A stretch of DNA of 64,000 bases from contig NC_039363.1 in NCBI RefSeq assembly GCF_003573695.1, positions 165,680,747 to 165,744,746 of the forward strand, given 5' to 3'. Shown here piece by piece: positions 1 through 12,673 of the stretch. Source of the DNA: Papaver somniferum (taxonomy: Eukaryota; Streptophyta; Magnoliopsida; Ranunculales; Papaveraceae). Position 1 is the stretch's first letter. Every line of letters begins with the position of its first letter. The notes under the pieces are model-generated. The model saw only the letters and a program-made list of their open reading frames with translations, was not told where the DNA came from and made no database searches. Both the position numbers and the translations under genes were made by a program.

Positions 1-600
1 GTTCCAGAGTCAATTCGGTCACAAAGAGGGAGATGCGTTGATCTGTAGGAGGAAAGCTGAGAATTGTGTGGGATCAATGATGATCAAGGATTGTGGATGT
101 GTTGAAGGTTTCTGCAAATTGATGAACTGTTGAAGTTGAGTTCTGTGAATAAGTTTCTAATCGAGTTTATGTAGACGAACATCGATGATGATAATGTTGT
201 CTGTTATCCTCGATTTTGGACTTATTTATATTGCCAGAATGATGAACACACTAATCCCTGTAAGTGTGACGGTTTCTTGAGTGAAAGAGTGGGAAAGTGG
301 AAAATCGTGGTGAAACCAGTTCCAGGTCATGTGGAGACTTGGTTAACCGTCCACCTACTACTTTGCTAACTCCTTCAACCGTTTCACGACTTAATCACAT
401 TCTCATCGTGGATGAATCCACGTGCCGTAGGCCGCCAGACCAAAACCCTAATTGATATCCCCCATGCGACGTGATTGAAGTCTCACGAATCTTGAAGTCT
501 GCATGACAGACGTGTATTTAATTAGTCACGTTGACTGGTTTAGACAATGAGTCTAGGTTTTGTTGAATTGAGCATGAATGACGCATTTCTCAGTGGAACA

Positions 601-870
601 TTAAGCAAGTATTGCTCGACGAATTACTGGATATCGATGGTTGGATCAATATTCGAGCAATTGAGCAAGTATTGCGAATTAGTGAATATTGATAGTTGGA
701 TCAATATTCGAGTAATTGAGCAATTGCTCAATTCGACGGATTACTGATAAATTACTGAATATTGATAGTGAATCAATATTCGAGCAACTGAGCAAGTATT
801 GCTCATTTTAGCAAATTACTGATAATTTACTGAATTTTGATGGATTGAGCAAGTATTGCTCAATTCAGCA
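601..870. repeat. Degenerate tandem repeat with GAGCAAGTATTGCTC core
   Basis: Three to four imperfect copies of an about 80 bp unit that combines GAGCAAGTATTGCTC (itself a near palindrome) with ATTACTGRATATTGAT and GGATCAATATTCGAG. Copy 2 of the element has only scattered related motifs at 13550-13650. Confidence 0.6.
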
Positions 871-2354
871 AATTATTTAGGGATGCCGTGACCCAAAAAA
901 AATATTAATTAAAAATATTGGTTGATTACCAAATATTATATAATTAATCCGTGTGTTGTTTGCTGGATCAACATAAATTTATTCAGTGTGTGAACATGCT
1001 CAGAATGATAATTTGTTGAGCGTTTGTTCGAAACCCTAAATTTTGATCGATTGCTCATTAATTGACGGATTGCTGAAAATAGGTCATGAGCGAAGGACAG
1101 ACCGACCACATGGGACTATGGACATCCATGTGATGCCCAATTGCTCGAGTGAGCGTACACCAGGGTCCTGAGTTGACCGGTTGGTGAAGGAATGACGATT
1201 AAATGTTGGTTTCATCATTTATTGAAATAGTGATCGATTGAGCATTAGGTGATAAAATCTAATTATGGAAAAGTGAGGGACCGACCAAGATGGTATGAGA
1301 CCGATCCTCGGTGGTCGTGGGTCAGCTGGTTGGCGTTCGAGAAAACTCCAAGTTGATTAGAAATAGTTTGGACCCAATATGAGCAATTTCGCAAATTAGG
1401 TCAAAATTAGGAAAATGCATGGGACCGGATTTGTGCAAGCCCCAGGGATGACCCTGGTCGATCAAGAGGGCATGCACATGTTACCATGGTATCCGTGTTT
1501 CCGTACTGAGAGTTTTAATATTTTTCCGATGTGCGTTTGAGCAATATTGTGATTTTTCGGAAGAGTTTTATCTTGACTGAAATTCTCGATTTTTGTTGGA
1601 ATGAGCATGTATGCTCAATTGATGAATATTTTGTAAATATTTAAATAAAAATATTTAATATATTTTTCGTGAGTAGCCTAATCGGTCATGTGACCATGTT
1701 GACTTTGGGACTTTTGTGGTTTGCGCAATATTTGAGAAAATATGGAGAAACCACGATTTTTGCTGAAACAGGGAAGTTTCATGAGATGAGAGAAATAACA
1801 ATTTATGAAAGATTAGGGATTGCAAGGTATGGGACCAGCCACGGCTAGGGTATGGCCGGCCGGCTAAGTTTCCCGGTCCCGCAACACCTTTCCTTATTTT
1901 ATATTATTATTTTTCATGTAACTACGAAAATATGGAGAAACCATGAGTTTTGCTCAAACAAGGAAAGTTGTGAGAATGGGGGAGTTTCCATGAGTTTATG
2001 AAAATAACAAAAATAACGAAAAATAACGGAGGAAGCATGGGACCGGCCACGGCTAAGGCATAACCGGCCGGCCGGTGGGCCCGGCCCATGGACGCTTCTC
2101 CATTATTTTAATTTTATTATTTTATCTCTCCTGTTTTGTGCGGGATTCCTCATTTGTCCATATTTTGGATGCTCGTTCGCGCATTTGGGTGCTCGTTCGT
2201 GCATCATGGTTGAGTACACTTGCACCATTTTATGGGGCTTACTCAGTGGCAGTCCAGATGCCCGATTGCTGAGTATTTATTATTAATTTATGGAATTCAG
2301 TGGAGAATGATTCATGAAATTGAGCAATAAAAGTGAGTAGTTTATATTATCAAT

Positions 2355-2650
2355 TCATAGGATCAGCCGTGGATTCGACCATGAATTCAGAATAATAATA
2401 AAATAGGTATTACCATTCCATGGGATCGTGGATTCGACCATAAAATCGGAGTAATAAGATAGGTGGTGATATTACCATTTCATGAGATCAGCATGGATTC
2501 GACCATGAAATAGGAGTAATATCTATTACCATTTCATGAGATCAAGCCGTGGATTCGATCATGAAATCGGAGAAATACATTTATCTATCACCATTCCATA
2601 GAACCAGTTGTGAGTTGTTTGACCATGGAATAGGAGCAATAAGATAAGAT
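2355..2650. repeat. About 60 bp minisatellite, 4-5 copies
   Basis: Repeated block of the form ACCATTTCATGAGATCA, then GTGGATTCGACCATGAAAT, then AGGAGTAATA. It is seen around 2360, 2413, 2474, 2530 and 2590. The two halves of each unit are partly self-complementary (TTTCATGAG / CCATGAAAT). Confidence 0.7.
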
Positions 2651-2739
2651 AGATTATTTTTTAGGAATCTAGTGGTGAATGTCATGGTAGAATTAATCTA
2701 TTCCAGAAGGGATATTATCCTGTTAAAGCGCCATACCCA

Positions 2740-3060
2740 TTCTGAAGTGCATAGTCAGGAAACAGCGGATGTTTGCCGAAGTCCCGAAGACGTTATTGCT
2801 CTTAATCTTACGGAGAACCTCCTGGGCCTATACACGGTATCTCTACATAGTCAGGGAACAATGAGTGTCATCGACGTCCTGAAGGCGTTATTTCTCTCAA
2901 TCTTACGGAGAACCGCCCAATCGTTCTTCTATGTAGAGGGGGGTCTCTCTCATGTAGTCAGGGAACAGTAAGTTTCACCGACCTCCTGAAGGCATTATTG
3001 CTCTCAATCATACGGAGAACCGCCCAATTAAGTTATTCTACATAGAGGGCATGATGAAAT
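2740..3060. repeat. About 100 bp tandem repeat, 3 copies
   Basis: Each unit has CATAGTCAGGGAACA, then GACGTCCTGAAGGCGTTAT, TTGCTCTCAATCTTACGGAG and AACCGCCCAAT. The TAGTCAGG cores fall near 2752, 2848 and 2954. A + strand ORF across the block (2672-2971) is a by-product of the repeat. Confidence 0.75.
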
Positions 3061-3207
3061 GCGAGGTATCGAACGCTCAGCTAGTGGAGGCCTTCCGAAA
3101 TGCATAATCATCATGGATTCGTAAAATATGAATCGTCACATGCCTGAAAGCCGTGTTAGAAACATGATTTTACGATTTTGACCTTTGTTGAAAATCCACC
3201 ATCTACA

Positions 3208-4809
3208 AGGCTATGTAAACCGAAAACTATCACAAGAAAATTATAAACCAAATAATTTTATTCATAATATATTATACAATCATTGAAAGAAATCAAAAAT
3301 TGATGTCTATTTTACTAGATTAAGTATTACATCATATAACTTAATCTCTAGTGGTGCTCTTGTTGTTCACTGAGGTCTCTTCAGTGTTCAAACTCTTAAA
3401 GCATGTCTCAAGAGACTTGTCCGCAACCACTTCTGTTTTCTTGATTTTTTCAACTTGAATATTCATATCAGCAATATCAACTTTTGTTTCCTCAATTTTA
3501 TCTTTGAACCAATCTTGATTTCGAAACGTTATAATAAGGTTGGTTCTTAGTTCCTCAAAACCTTGGATATAGTCAATCATACTCTCAGAACGAATCCACT
3601 TGGTTTTGGTTGGATCTTGTAGGTTGTAGGACAACAGACATGACTCACCTTGTGATCCAACTGAACTATCAGAATAATAATCAGATATGATATTAGATAT
3701 GTTTTTCTTCTTCCTCTCTGTGTTGATTCCTTGACAATCCTTAACCTTTTGAGCTTCCTTCTTATTAGCCTTTGAGACACTGCGAGTTATTGCATGCTAA
3801 GTTATGTATAAATAGATATAAAAGGATTGATCAGGTTTTCAGAATACATGCAAGAGATAGTTGCTCCTTTTAAAAGAGACAACTTTCGGACCAAAAGACC
3901 TCAGGAGAGTCCAAAAATATTAAAGAATATATTTCGTTTCCTTAGTCCGAACTTCTCAAGCTGGAAGGTTTATTACAATTTGAAAATTCTAAATAAAACC
4001 TCTTTTTGGAAGATCATGTTAAACATGAACATTTTTCTGATATCCATGGATTCGCAGCTATCCATAAAGTGTCACAGAATTTTCTGATAAACAACTACAC
4101 AAAACAAATGTACTCCTGTTTTATTGTGCCTTTCCCATCTAAAATTATGAGAACGAAAAGGATGAGAATGCACAACTTTGATACAACTAAGTTGCATCGG
4201 AGTAAGCTTTTTATAGCTTACGGTGAATATCAGAAACATGGTTCATGTTTCTCTTCGGGAATTTCTGCCCAAAATATTTTCTCTCAAGACGATGATCTTT
4301 TCTAACTCTAGAGATATGATCATGTTGAGAAAATGTACTAATGTGAGAATTCTCAGAGATAGATAGATATCATTTAATTCTTTCAATGAGATTTTCATAA
4401 GATTTTCCCATTCTAAGGACTTCCTTATTTTCCACATTAGTGTGATTGTCTGAAATAACTATCGGAAATTCCTGATTGTTTCTTTTGACAGAGATTATTT
4501 CTTTCCCTTTCTTCTAGAGTCGTTCTTCATCAAAACAAGAATTGTTTCGATATGGGTGAGGAGGAACCTTTTTCCAGAAGCGATTATCAACTCTTTCCTC
4601 TGACTCATTTGAGTTGATCTTATCGGGATGTGGTATAATCTGTCTTTCTATTGAGGAATGATCTTTCAGTTTTTTAAGACAGGAAAACTTCCTTCAAAAT
4701 TTTTACCACCGTATGTTGAAGAAGTATAAATTTCCTATCAAGTGACTGAAAATTGTATTCCTTAAGATCACCATCACGGAATCGGTTCAAAGTTTTCTTT
4801 TGACAATAT
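3208..4809 (-). mobile_element. Internal region of an old S-family element
   Basis: The minus strand resembles coding and 3' internal sequence of the S-family retrotransposons seen at 16-29 kb and 55-62 kb. It includes an ORF2-like frame (3341-3802) and a broken, lysine/glutamate-rich gag-like frame (about 4240-4809). The gag-like frame resumes at 7145, after a solo LTR. The left side is cut by the G-family element ending at 3207. No pol motifs were seen. Confidence 0.55.
3341..3802 (-). pseudogene. S-family ORF2-like reading frame (retrotransposon accessory ORF)
   Basis: One uninterrupted minus-strand frame of about 150 codons ends at 3341. Its upstream part is lysine-rich (a VSKANKKEAQKVKD stretch, later RKKKN), then come SDYYSDSSVGS and a charged helical, probably coiled-coil C-terminal half (IEETKVDIADMNIQVEKIKK). 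An internal ATG at 3634 gives a 97-residue version. Position and composition (basic segment followed by a coiled coil) match the ORF2 of the S elements at 57677-58093 and 16288-16722, although direct residue identity is low. Function unknown; an accessory or capsid-related protein of the retroelement is the most economical reading. Confidence 0.4.
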
Positions 4810-7144
4810 TGAAAAAGCGGGGGTCTAACAACCACACCCAATATTTCGCTTAGCAATCAATATGGACAAACTCCAATATACTTTCTAGAGAATCAACTAG
4901 ACAGTCAGACTCAATCTAGAAAAAAAGTATATCAAAGAGTTTTTATCTCTATCTCTCGATTTAAATCTTACTCAAGCAAACTTGGAGTCTCAATTTAAAT
5001 ACAAGAGAGATAAACTTGGATGGTACCAAATACCAATATCCAAGTGTCAATCAATTTAAATCAATAACCAAAAGGTCGGATATTCTAATTGATTGAACAA
5101 GCAAAACCTGTATTATTTCAATTATAAAAACAAATATAACGCGGAAAAGAAATAACACATACACCAGAATTTTGTTAACGAGGAAACCGCAAATGCAGAA
5201 AACCCCCGGGACCTAGTCCAGATTGAACACACACTGTATTAAGCCGCTATAGACACTAGCCTACTCCAAACTAACTTCTGTCTGGACTGTAGTTGAACCC
5301 CAACCAATCTGACACTGATCCAAGGTACAGTTATGCTCATACGTCTCTGATCCCAGCAGGATGCTACGTACTTGATTCCCTTAGCTGATCTCACCCACAA
5401 CTAAGAGTAGCTACAACCCAAAGACGAAGACTTTAATAAACAAATCTGTATCACATAGAAAAGTCTATGATAATAGATAAATCCGTCTCCCACGAATATA
5501 CCTATGAGTTTTGTGCTATCTTTTGATAAATCAAGGTGAACATGAACTAATTGATAAACCGGTCTTATATTCCCGAAGAACAGCTTAGTATTATCAATCA
5601 CCTCACAATAGTCTTAATCGACGCAGCGAAAAAAGATATTGTGGAATCACAAACGATGAGACGAAGATGTTTGTGATTACTTTTTATCTTGCATATCGGA
5701 GATAGAAATCCCAAGCCAATTATTACAACTGTACTCGTATGATAGAAATAACAAGATCAGATCACACAACTACAAGAAAAGTAGTATCGGTCTGGCTTCA
5801 CAATCCCAATGAAGTCTTTAAGTCATTAACCTGGTTTAGAAGAAGAAGCCAAAAGTTAAAGGAGAATCGACACTATCTTAGCACAACTAGTATTACACAG
5901 AATGTGCGGGGATTAGGTTTCCCAGTTGCTAGAGTTATCCCTTATATAGTCTTTCAAATCATGGTTTGCAATCAATGTTAGCTTAGTCACAAAACATTCA
6001 ATATTCACTGTTAGATGAAAACCTGATTTGATTCAAGCTAATATTTATCAACTGTTAGATCGAAAACATAGCTTGTTATACACAAATGAAATGCACGCTC
6101 TTGGGATTGTGTAACCGTACCCAAACTTGTATATTAGTTGGTTCAACAATAGTTAACCAAATGGTTATCCATATGATCACTTTCATATCAACCATGTTCT
6201 TCTTCACCATAACTAGTTCAAATGACTCAAATGAACTAGTTAGATATTTGTTCAATTGCAAGGAAATCTTAGGTACTACACAAAACACAACTAAAGAAAA
6301 AACGATTTGATTCACATGAATCGGTTCATGAACTCTATAGCCACGGTTTGCAATTGCATTCCTTAGTTTATAAAGATAAGTTCACTAAACATCGTTGTTA
6401 GACATAACCTACTCAAGTTCGCGGACTTAAGTTCCCGGATGGAGTTCACAAACTCCAGCAGAAATTCTTGGGTTTGAAAACTTCGCCAGTTCGCGGACTT
6501 AGCTCACGTGCTACTCTGGTTTATTTGATCAACAAAGTTCGCAAACTTCGGTTCAAGCAATAAGGACTTATACATATATGTGTTTCCACAACAATGCTCA
6601 TATCCTCCAAATGGTTATATAGTCTAAACTCTCATTATCATTGAAACATTCTCAGAGGACATCATATAGTTATTATTCACAAACCATTTCTCGTCAGAGA
6701 AATTTTCAAAGTGATTGAAACATAACATGACTTTCGTCACTAGGTAAAGATGAACTTGTCTAAAGCGAAAGCTTTACCAACACATATTTCGAGAAATATA
6801 TAGGCGAGGTAAACTCGGTTCGAAATACCAAATGAGTATAATCTAAGTCTATATAGAAAAATGACTTTTATATCAAGATAGGAGATAAATAGACTTTTAA
6901 GTGATAGATAAGTTCAAGTCTCCACATACCTTTTAGTCGATGAAGATCCACCAGTTCCTTGAGTAGTTATTCGTATTGTATGATGATTGCCATGGATTTG
7001 TTGAGCTCAACTACACTTTCTATCCTACTCCGAGACCTTAGCTATAGTAGACTAGAAACCAAGACTTATAGTTTTGATCACTAATATTGACAAACATGCT
7101 TGAGATAACAACGGATGCGAGTTCGAACGAGCAATGCTCTAACA
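4810..7144 (-). mobile_element. Solo LTR of the S family
   Basis: Minus strand reads TGTTAGAGCA-like start (right edge, TGCTCTAACA at 7144) to ...CCCCCGCTTTTTCA (left edge, TGAAAAAGCGGGGG at 4810); 2335 bp. No primer-binding site abuts the left end and no polypurine tract abuts the right end, so it stands alone. Flanks AATAT (4805-4809) and AAGAT (7145-7149) differ at one base and probably are the 5 bp target duplication. It interrupts a gag-like frame. Confidence 0.8.
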
Positions 7145-7705
7145 AAGATTTTGTTTGATCATCAGTAGATCTAGAAGCTAGTTTCTCATCCTCTTCTAAC
7201 TTGATGTAGTTACGCAAACTATTATCATCTTGCTCTGTTTCAGATGTGATTAAACAGGCTTTATCACAACCTATAAAAGTCGAGAAAGGACTTTAAGTTT
7301 CCTCATCAGAAGAAATCACAACAACATCATTAGTTAGAATCATAGGACGTGTATCTTTATCTGTAAGAGATTTACCAAGAGCCTTTAGTTTGACAGTGAG
7401 ATCCATTTTCTCTTTGGCTAGACAATTCAGTTGAATGTCTTTTTCTCTGATCTCCTGTTTGAGAATATTTGACTATGTCTTTAATATTAGAACTTTAGAA
7501 GACAGAGATTGTATAAGCTTTAAGAGTTTTATCAACTCTTTATCAGCATCTTCTCTTTCATCAGAGATAGACATAGATGTTTTTGCAAATCCTGGATCAT
7601 GAGTCAACGAAGTAGTAGCATCTTCAACCTTTGAGCAGTCATACTCTTGCATAACGTTAACCGAATCGGACATAGATTCAATTTCCTATAGGTTGGATCG
7701 CACCA
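7145..7705 (-). pseudogene. Gag-like remnant, N-terminal part
   Basis: Minus strand from an ATG at 7673 (MSDSVNVMQEYDCSK) into a charged helical region, with another open stretch (GCDKACLITSETEQDDNS...) nearer 7270-7145. The leader just upstream (7680-7705) resembles the leader of the S-family gag at 59680-59710 (shared AAACACAGA and following bases). The frame is broken by frameshifts and by the solo LTR at 4810-7144. Identity as gag rests on position and on homology among the copies in this window, not on a preserved capsid motif. Confidence 0.45.
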
Positions 7706-8574
7706 AACACAGATTGTAAGTTGCACATGTCCATAGGATCAGTTCCCCTTTATGCTATAAACCTGCTGCACCTCATACAAGGATCGGTTCTCCTTTGTGA
7801 TGTACTGCACCTCTTACTAGGATCGGTTCCCCTTTTCCCAGTTTTGGTCAGCCATAAAATCACAAACCTGATCATACCATCTCAGGTGATTACTTAAGAT
7901 CGGTTTCACTAATAAAAGTCATACCAATACATAAGTCATGCCTTTGTGAATAGTTTTACCAAGAACACAAACAAGTCATGAATGGTTCTAATAAATCACA
8001 CATATTGGATGTTCACAAGATATGCAATGAAGAACAATCCCAATAATGCCTGGCGATTTCCTTTTCGATTCCCAAACAAGTTTATGAACTTACTTCCTTA
8101 GAACACATGTAAACATTGTTCCCTAGGGTGAAATCCTCACCTCATACCCATACATAATCACAATAACATTCAAATGATTATGGCGATGTCTAATCTACAA
8201 AGTTTAATGGTTAAGCAATAAACCTCGTATTGTATTCCTTAATACTATGTCTATCTAGAGTTCAAATATGCTTCGCAGTTAAGTTTTCAATATGCACGAC
8301 TTGAAAGATACGTTAGGGAATGAAACAGTTCAAGTCAAATATCACTAACCTCAAGCGGAAGGATGATTGTTGTCGTTGTAGCTCCCTGCTTCTTCACATC
8401 TTCAAGTCTTCGCAATACTTGTAATGTCTCATATCCTAATACTTTCAAGCTAACCTATACGAAATTGACTCTAGCACATAATCAAGTGACTCTTAACATG
8501 AGTTTTGATTCACTAAAATATGACAACCAAACTTTACATACCAACGCTTGGTGAGTTCAACCAAGCTATGCTCT
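7706..8574 (-). repeat. Probable diverged LTR of an S-related element
   Basis: The right end GTTCAACCAAGCTATGCTCTAACA (8551-8574) resembles the S LTR terminus (GACCGAGCAGTGCTCTAACA), and the block lies where the 5' LTR of the gag remnant should be. Most of the body differs from the other LTRs and carries a short repeat, AGGATCGGTTCYCCTTT, near 7736, 7780 and 7820. The primer site is not recognisable. Confidence 0.35.
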
Positions 8575-9275
8575 AACAGTCTACGTATTACAAACTACTC
8601 ATGTGATGTTATGGAATGAAGTAAAAATACCTCAACAGAGCAGGTATGCAAGTAATAAAAGGCATGTTCATTACGTAGATAACGATGATAATAAATATTA
8701 ACTAACTACCACAATAGTAATAAAGTAAATGCAACTAAGTTAACAATCAACACACGAGGTTACGTTGTTCATCTTCCGCCAACGTCCACGGGGTAATCAG
8801 TAGTGATTCTTATTAAGGTTTGGGTGCAGTTACAATCTCTTAAATGCTAGGAGGAGAATGAAATAAAGCCAAATAGTAATACAAGAACACAGTCTCAAGG
8901 TATTCAATATAAGTATAAGCTCTTCTTAGTTCTCTCTCTTAGTAATTGCGTGTCCCTTATTTGGAGGAGAGGATGAGTGTTTATAGCACCTCCTCAATCA
9001 AGGACATCTTTGTTGTATTTAACTATATGGAGATATGATGGTCTTCGGTCAATCTTGTACCTTCGCTGGCCGCTGACCTCGTCCATCCAAAGGGTGCCAC
9101 GTCACTGACTCCACGTGAGAGAGGAACACATGCTAGTCTCTTTACCGTTGCATTTATTGTTGAGTCGGCCTCTCAGCCGCCTCTGACGTGAAAACACCTC
9201 CACGTGCCTAGACTATGATCTACATCTCATTCATCACCGATGATCTCATCTACCTTGTGATGAGATAAAATAACT
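8575..9275. other. Uncharacterised intergenic stretch
   Basis: No ORF of note and no match to the other repeats in the window. It lies between an LTR-like end at 8574 and the left LTR of element C. It is more GC-rich near 9050-9200 (CCACGTG occurs twice) and could be a fragment of a further retroelement. Confidence 0.3.
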
Positions 9276-11651
9276 TAAAAAGCGGGGGTCTAACAACCAC
9301 ACCATGTATGGACTAACTCCAATAAAACTCCAAGAGAATCAACTAGATAGTCATACTCAATCAAGGAAATATATCCAAGTATTAATCTTAATTTCTGAAC
9401 ACAGTCTGCAATCGAACAAATAGATATCTGTGAGCCTGATTGATATGAGAAATAACTTGAATGGTACCAAAGACCAATGTCAAGTGTCAATCAATTTCAA
9501 TCAACAACCAAAGGTCGGATTTACTAATTGATTGAACTACGCACAACCTGTGATATTTCAATTATATAAACAAATATAATACGAGAAAGAAATAACATAG
9601 ACACCAGAAGTTTTATTAAAGAGGAAACCGAAAATGCAGAAAAACCCCGGGACTTGGTCCAGATTTGAACACCACACTGTATTAAGCCGCAACAGACACT
9701 AGCCTAATACAAGTTAACTTCAGACTGGAATGTAGTTGATCCCTAACCAAGTCTCACACCGATGAAGGTACAGTCCTGTTCCTTACGCCTCTGAATCCCA
9801 ACAGGACTCTACGCACTTGATTCCCTTAACTGATCTCACCTACAACTAAGAGTTGCTACGACCCAAAGTCGAAGAATTTATAAACAAATTTGCCTCCCAC
9901 AAAAAAGTCTATTCTGATAGATAAACCTGTCTCCCACAGAAATACCTACGAATATTTTTGTTCTGTCTTTTGATAAATAGAGGTGAACAGGAACCAATTG
10001 AGAATCTAGTCTTATATTCCCTAAGAACAACATTGTGGAATCACAAAGAATGAGACGAAGATCTTTGTGATTACTTTTTATATCTTTGCTATGGGAGATA
10101 AATCTCGATCCAATATTAGAGAGGATAGTACTCAATACTATAGAACAAGTAAGATCAGAACACGCAACTACAGGGAAAATAGTTGGGTCTGGCTTCAGAA
10201 TCCCAATGAAGTCTTCAAGTCGTTACCAATAATGGTTTTAGTAAAAGCCTATGTTAAAGGAGAATCGACTCTAGTACGCAACTAGTATCACACAAGAGGT
10301 GTGGGGATTAGGTTTTATAGTTACTAGAGTTTTCCCTTACATAGTCTTCAAATCAAGGTTTGATAGCTTTGAAACAAAGCAATCAATATTCACCTTTAGA
10401 TGAAATCCTGATTTAAGATTCAAGCTAAGTTTTGCTTAAAACCAAAGCAATACCTCTCCACCATTATATGGTCTGACCTTGTTACACACGAATGAAATAT
10501 ACCTTCATTTAGATATGGGTAACCGTACCTAAAATTTTATATTGAGTTTGCTCAACAATAGTTAACCGAAGTTATCCATATGAGCACTTTTGTATTAACC
10601 ACATTCATCTAACACTTCTAGATCAAATGATAATCAAATGAATCTAATTGTGTTACTCATAAAGTTGTCAATTGTTTATATTCTCATAGAAGTATACAAG
10701 ACACAATTGAAACAAAATCAGATTTGATTCATGATTGTACAAAGTACTTATTTAAGAATCAATTCATGAACGCTAAGCCATGGTTTGCAAAGATTGCATT
10801 CCTTAATTTATAAATGTATTTGTTCATGAGTTTAATCATACTTGACTGATTTTAGAAATTTCACCACTTAGTTTGCAAACGGGTACGCAAACTTAAGTTC
10901 CGGACTTCGGTCTTGTCTGACATTTCGTAAACGGGTACGTAAATTGTCGTCCCGGACCTAACTCAGGTAGGGAAATGACAGTCTCATACAAACCATTAGC
11001 TTATAAGCAATTTTCAAGTGATCAAATGATCAATACAAAACATTCCGAGTCGACATCAAATGACTTTCTCATACAAATCATGTAAGATGTTTCAAGGAAA
11101 TTTTCACATTATCATCTTTTGACTTATTATTTAGTTTCCAACAAATAAATTGTTTCCAACTAAACTCGTCAAGAATAATGATGAACGTAGCTAAAAAAAA
11201 AAACTTTCCAACACATATTTCGAGAAAGATATAAACGAGTTAAACTCAGCTCGAGATATCAAATGTGTATAATATAAAAGTCTATATAGCTATACGACTT
11301 AGTCTCAATAGGAGATAGAATAGAATATACTTATGAGTGATGCATAAGTTTTAGTCTCCATATACACTTAGTCTCAATAAGAGATAGAATAGAATATACT
11401 TCTGAGTGATAGATAAGTTTTAGTCTCCATATACCTTTTGTTGATGAAGTTCCTTCAAGCTCTCCTCAGTAGATCTTCGTCTTCAATCGATGAACACCGT
11501 GAAGTTTAAAGCTCAACTACACATTCTATCATAATCCGAGACATAGCTATAAGTATACTAGAAATCAAGACTTATAGTTTTGATCACCTAAACTTGACAA
11601 ACAAGCTTGAGATATCAACACTTGCGAGTTCGACAGAGCAGTGCTCTAATA
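9276..11651 (-). repeat. 3' LTR of element C
   Basis: Runs from TAAAAAGCGGGGGTCTAACAA (left) to GCAGTGCTCTAATA (right), 2376 bp. On the coding strand it ends ...GCTTTTTA rather than ...TTTTTCA. The right edge is followed directly by the polypurine tract. Confidence 0.8.
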
Positions 11652-11664
11652 ATCTCCCTCTTTG
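11652..11664 (-). other. Polypurine tract of element C
   Basis: Coding strand CAAAGAGGGAGAT directly before the LTR start. It is a one-base variant of the tract of element B (AAAGGGGGAGAT), in the position where plus-strand priming occurs in LTR retroelements. Confidence 0.75.
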
Positions 11665-12673
11665 TCAATTTTAGTGAAAAACTATCAATGCATAAGGATT
11701 ACAAAATAAATAAATTTGTAGCTTCTCATCCAACATGCTTGATTTCCTTGGTTCTTCAACATTCCTTGAATTCTTCGTCACTCCAAGTACTCCAGTGATT
11801 CTGAACGTGTTCAACTCAGCATCAATGTTGTTGAAGATCTGTAGCTATAACAATATGAAAACAGTTGTTCTCAAATATTGTAATATAGTATCATAGTATT
11901 ATCACACAACATCAAAGTTCAATTGTATCACAACTTTGACAATAGTACTCTGGTGATATGTATCACTCCCCCTTAGTCAATACCTCATCTCACAATGAAA
12001 ATCGCTCCCCTTTACATAATGATCCGCAAACCATATATGTATATAGTATGAACTTCAAAATAATTCTCCCTCTTTTTGTAAATGTAAATTTGGAAAAGGT
12101 ACGAAAACTAGCGGGATCATAATGAAATTCTCATAATATACATCATGACTAAAAGAGAACGTATCAACTTTGTTTTGATGATTTCACATAGTCGAAACTT
12201 AGTGTATTCACCAAGGAGTTAATAAAGATACAAGATATGGCAAAGATTTGGCAATTGTGGACAAGTTCAATTATGAACTCTACCCCCTCCGACACCCCCC
12301 CCCCCCCACACACACACACATAAAATGTCATTCCCGAAAGAACAACAAGAGCGACCTTACTTTTACGAGAAAAGAAAGATTTCTTTGGACATTAACAAAT
12401 CACATGAAACATGAATTTGTATCCAGAAAACTCGAATAAATTAACCACAACAGAACCTTAATGATTAATTTAATCAGAAACGCTCAACATAAGAAAACTT
12501 ACGGAGCCATACAGTACATTCACATACAAGTGGATCAGGGAAAGATCAATACTGCGGAATATTCAAAAGTTCATTCTATGTTTTATCAATATTTGCATAA
12601 AGACATAATAGACTTAACTTTTGACATATATGAGATAATCATAATTCACGGATGTAAACACACATATCCCATA
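11665..12673 (-). other. 3' internal (non-coding) part of element C
   Basis: Homologous to 19130-20640 of element B but shorter. It contains one surviving stem-loop unit (about 12480-12509), a 13-C run followed by (AC)n at 12295-12320, and PPT-like tracts near 11970, 12005 and 12065. No coding potential was seen. It ends at CCATA, the target duplication of the G-family insertion. Confidence 0.65.
12295..12320. repeat. C13 homopolymer followed by (AC)n
   Basis: Thirteen cytosines followed by alternating AC. The same site has four to five C in elements B and E and eight G (opposite strand) in F, so it is a copy-variable tract. Confidence 0.85.

Larger units (their letters stand above)
1..3207 (-). 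mobile_element. G-family LTR-like element, copy 1 (left end outside window)
   Basis: Base 1 onward matches the sequence from about 12849 (shared opening GTTCCAGAGTCAATTCGGTC). The right end matches too: both copies finish with AAAATCCACCATCTACA (here at 3207). By comparison with copy 2 about 175 bp are missing to the left of the window. There are no convincing ORFs; the interior is made of several families of tandem minisatellites that differ between the copies. The TG...CA-like ends, and the 5 bp duplication of copy 2, suggest solo LTRs of a long-LTR retrotransposon, probably Ty3/gypsy; class and strand are inference. The right flank is S-family internal sequence. Confidence 0.6.

Noticed and set aside
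2672..2971. 99-codon plus-strand ORF
   Set aside because: Made of a tandem repeat within the G-family element; no domain.
9276..9280. Target duplication for element C
   Set aside because: Left flank TAACT and right flank ATTAT do not match, and the right LTR edge is degenerate. Not claimed.
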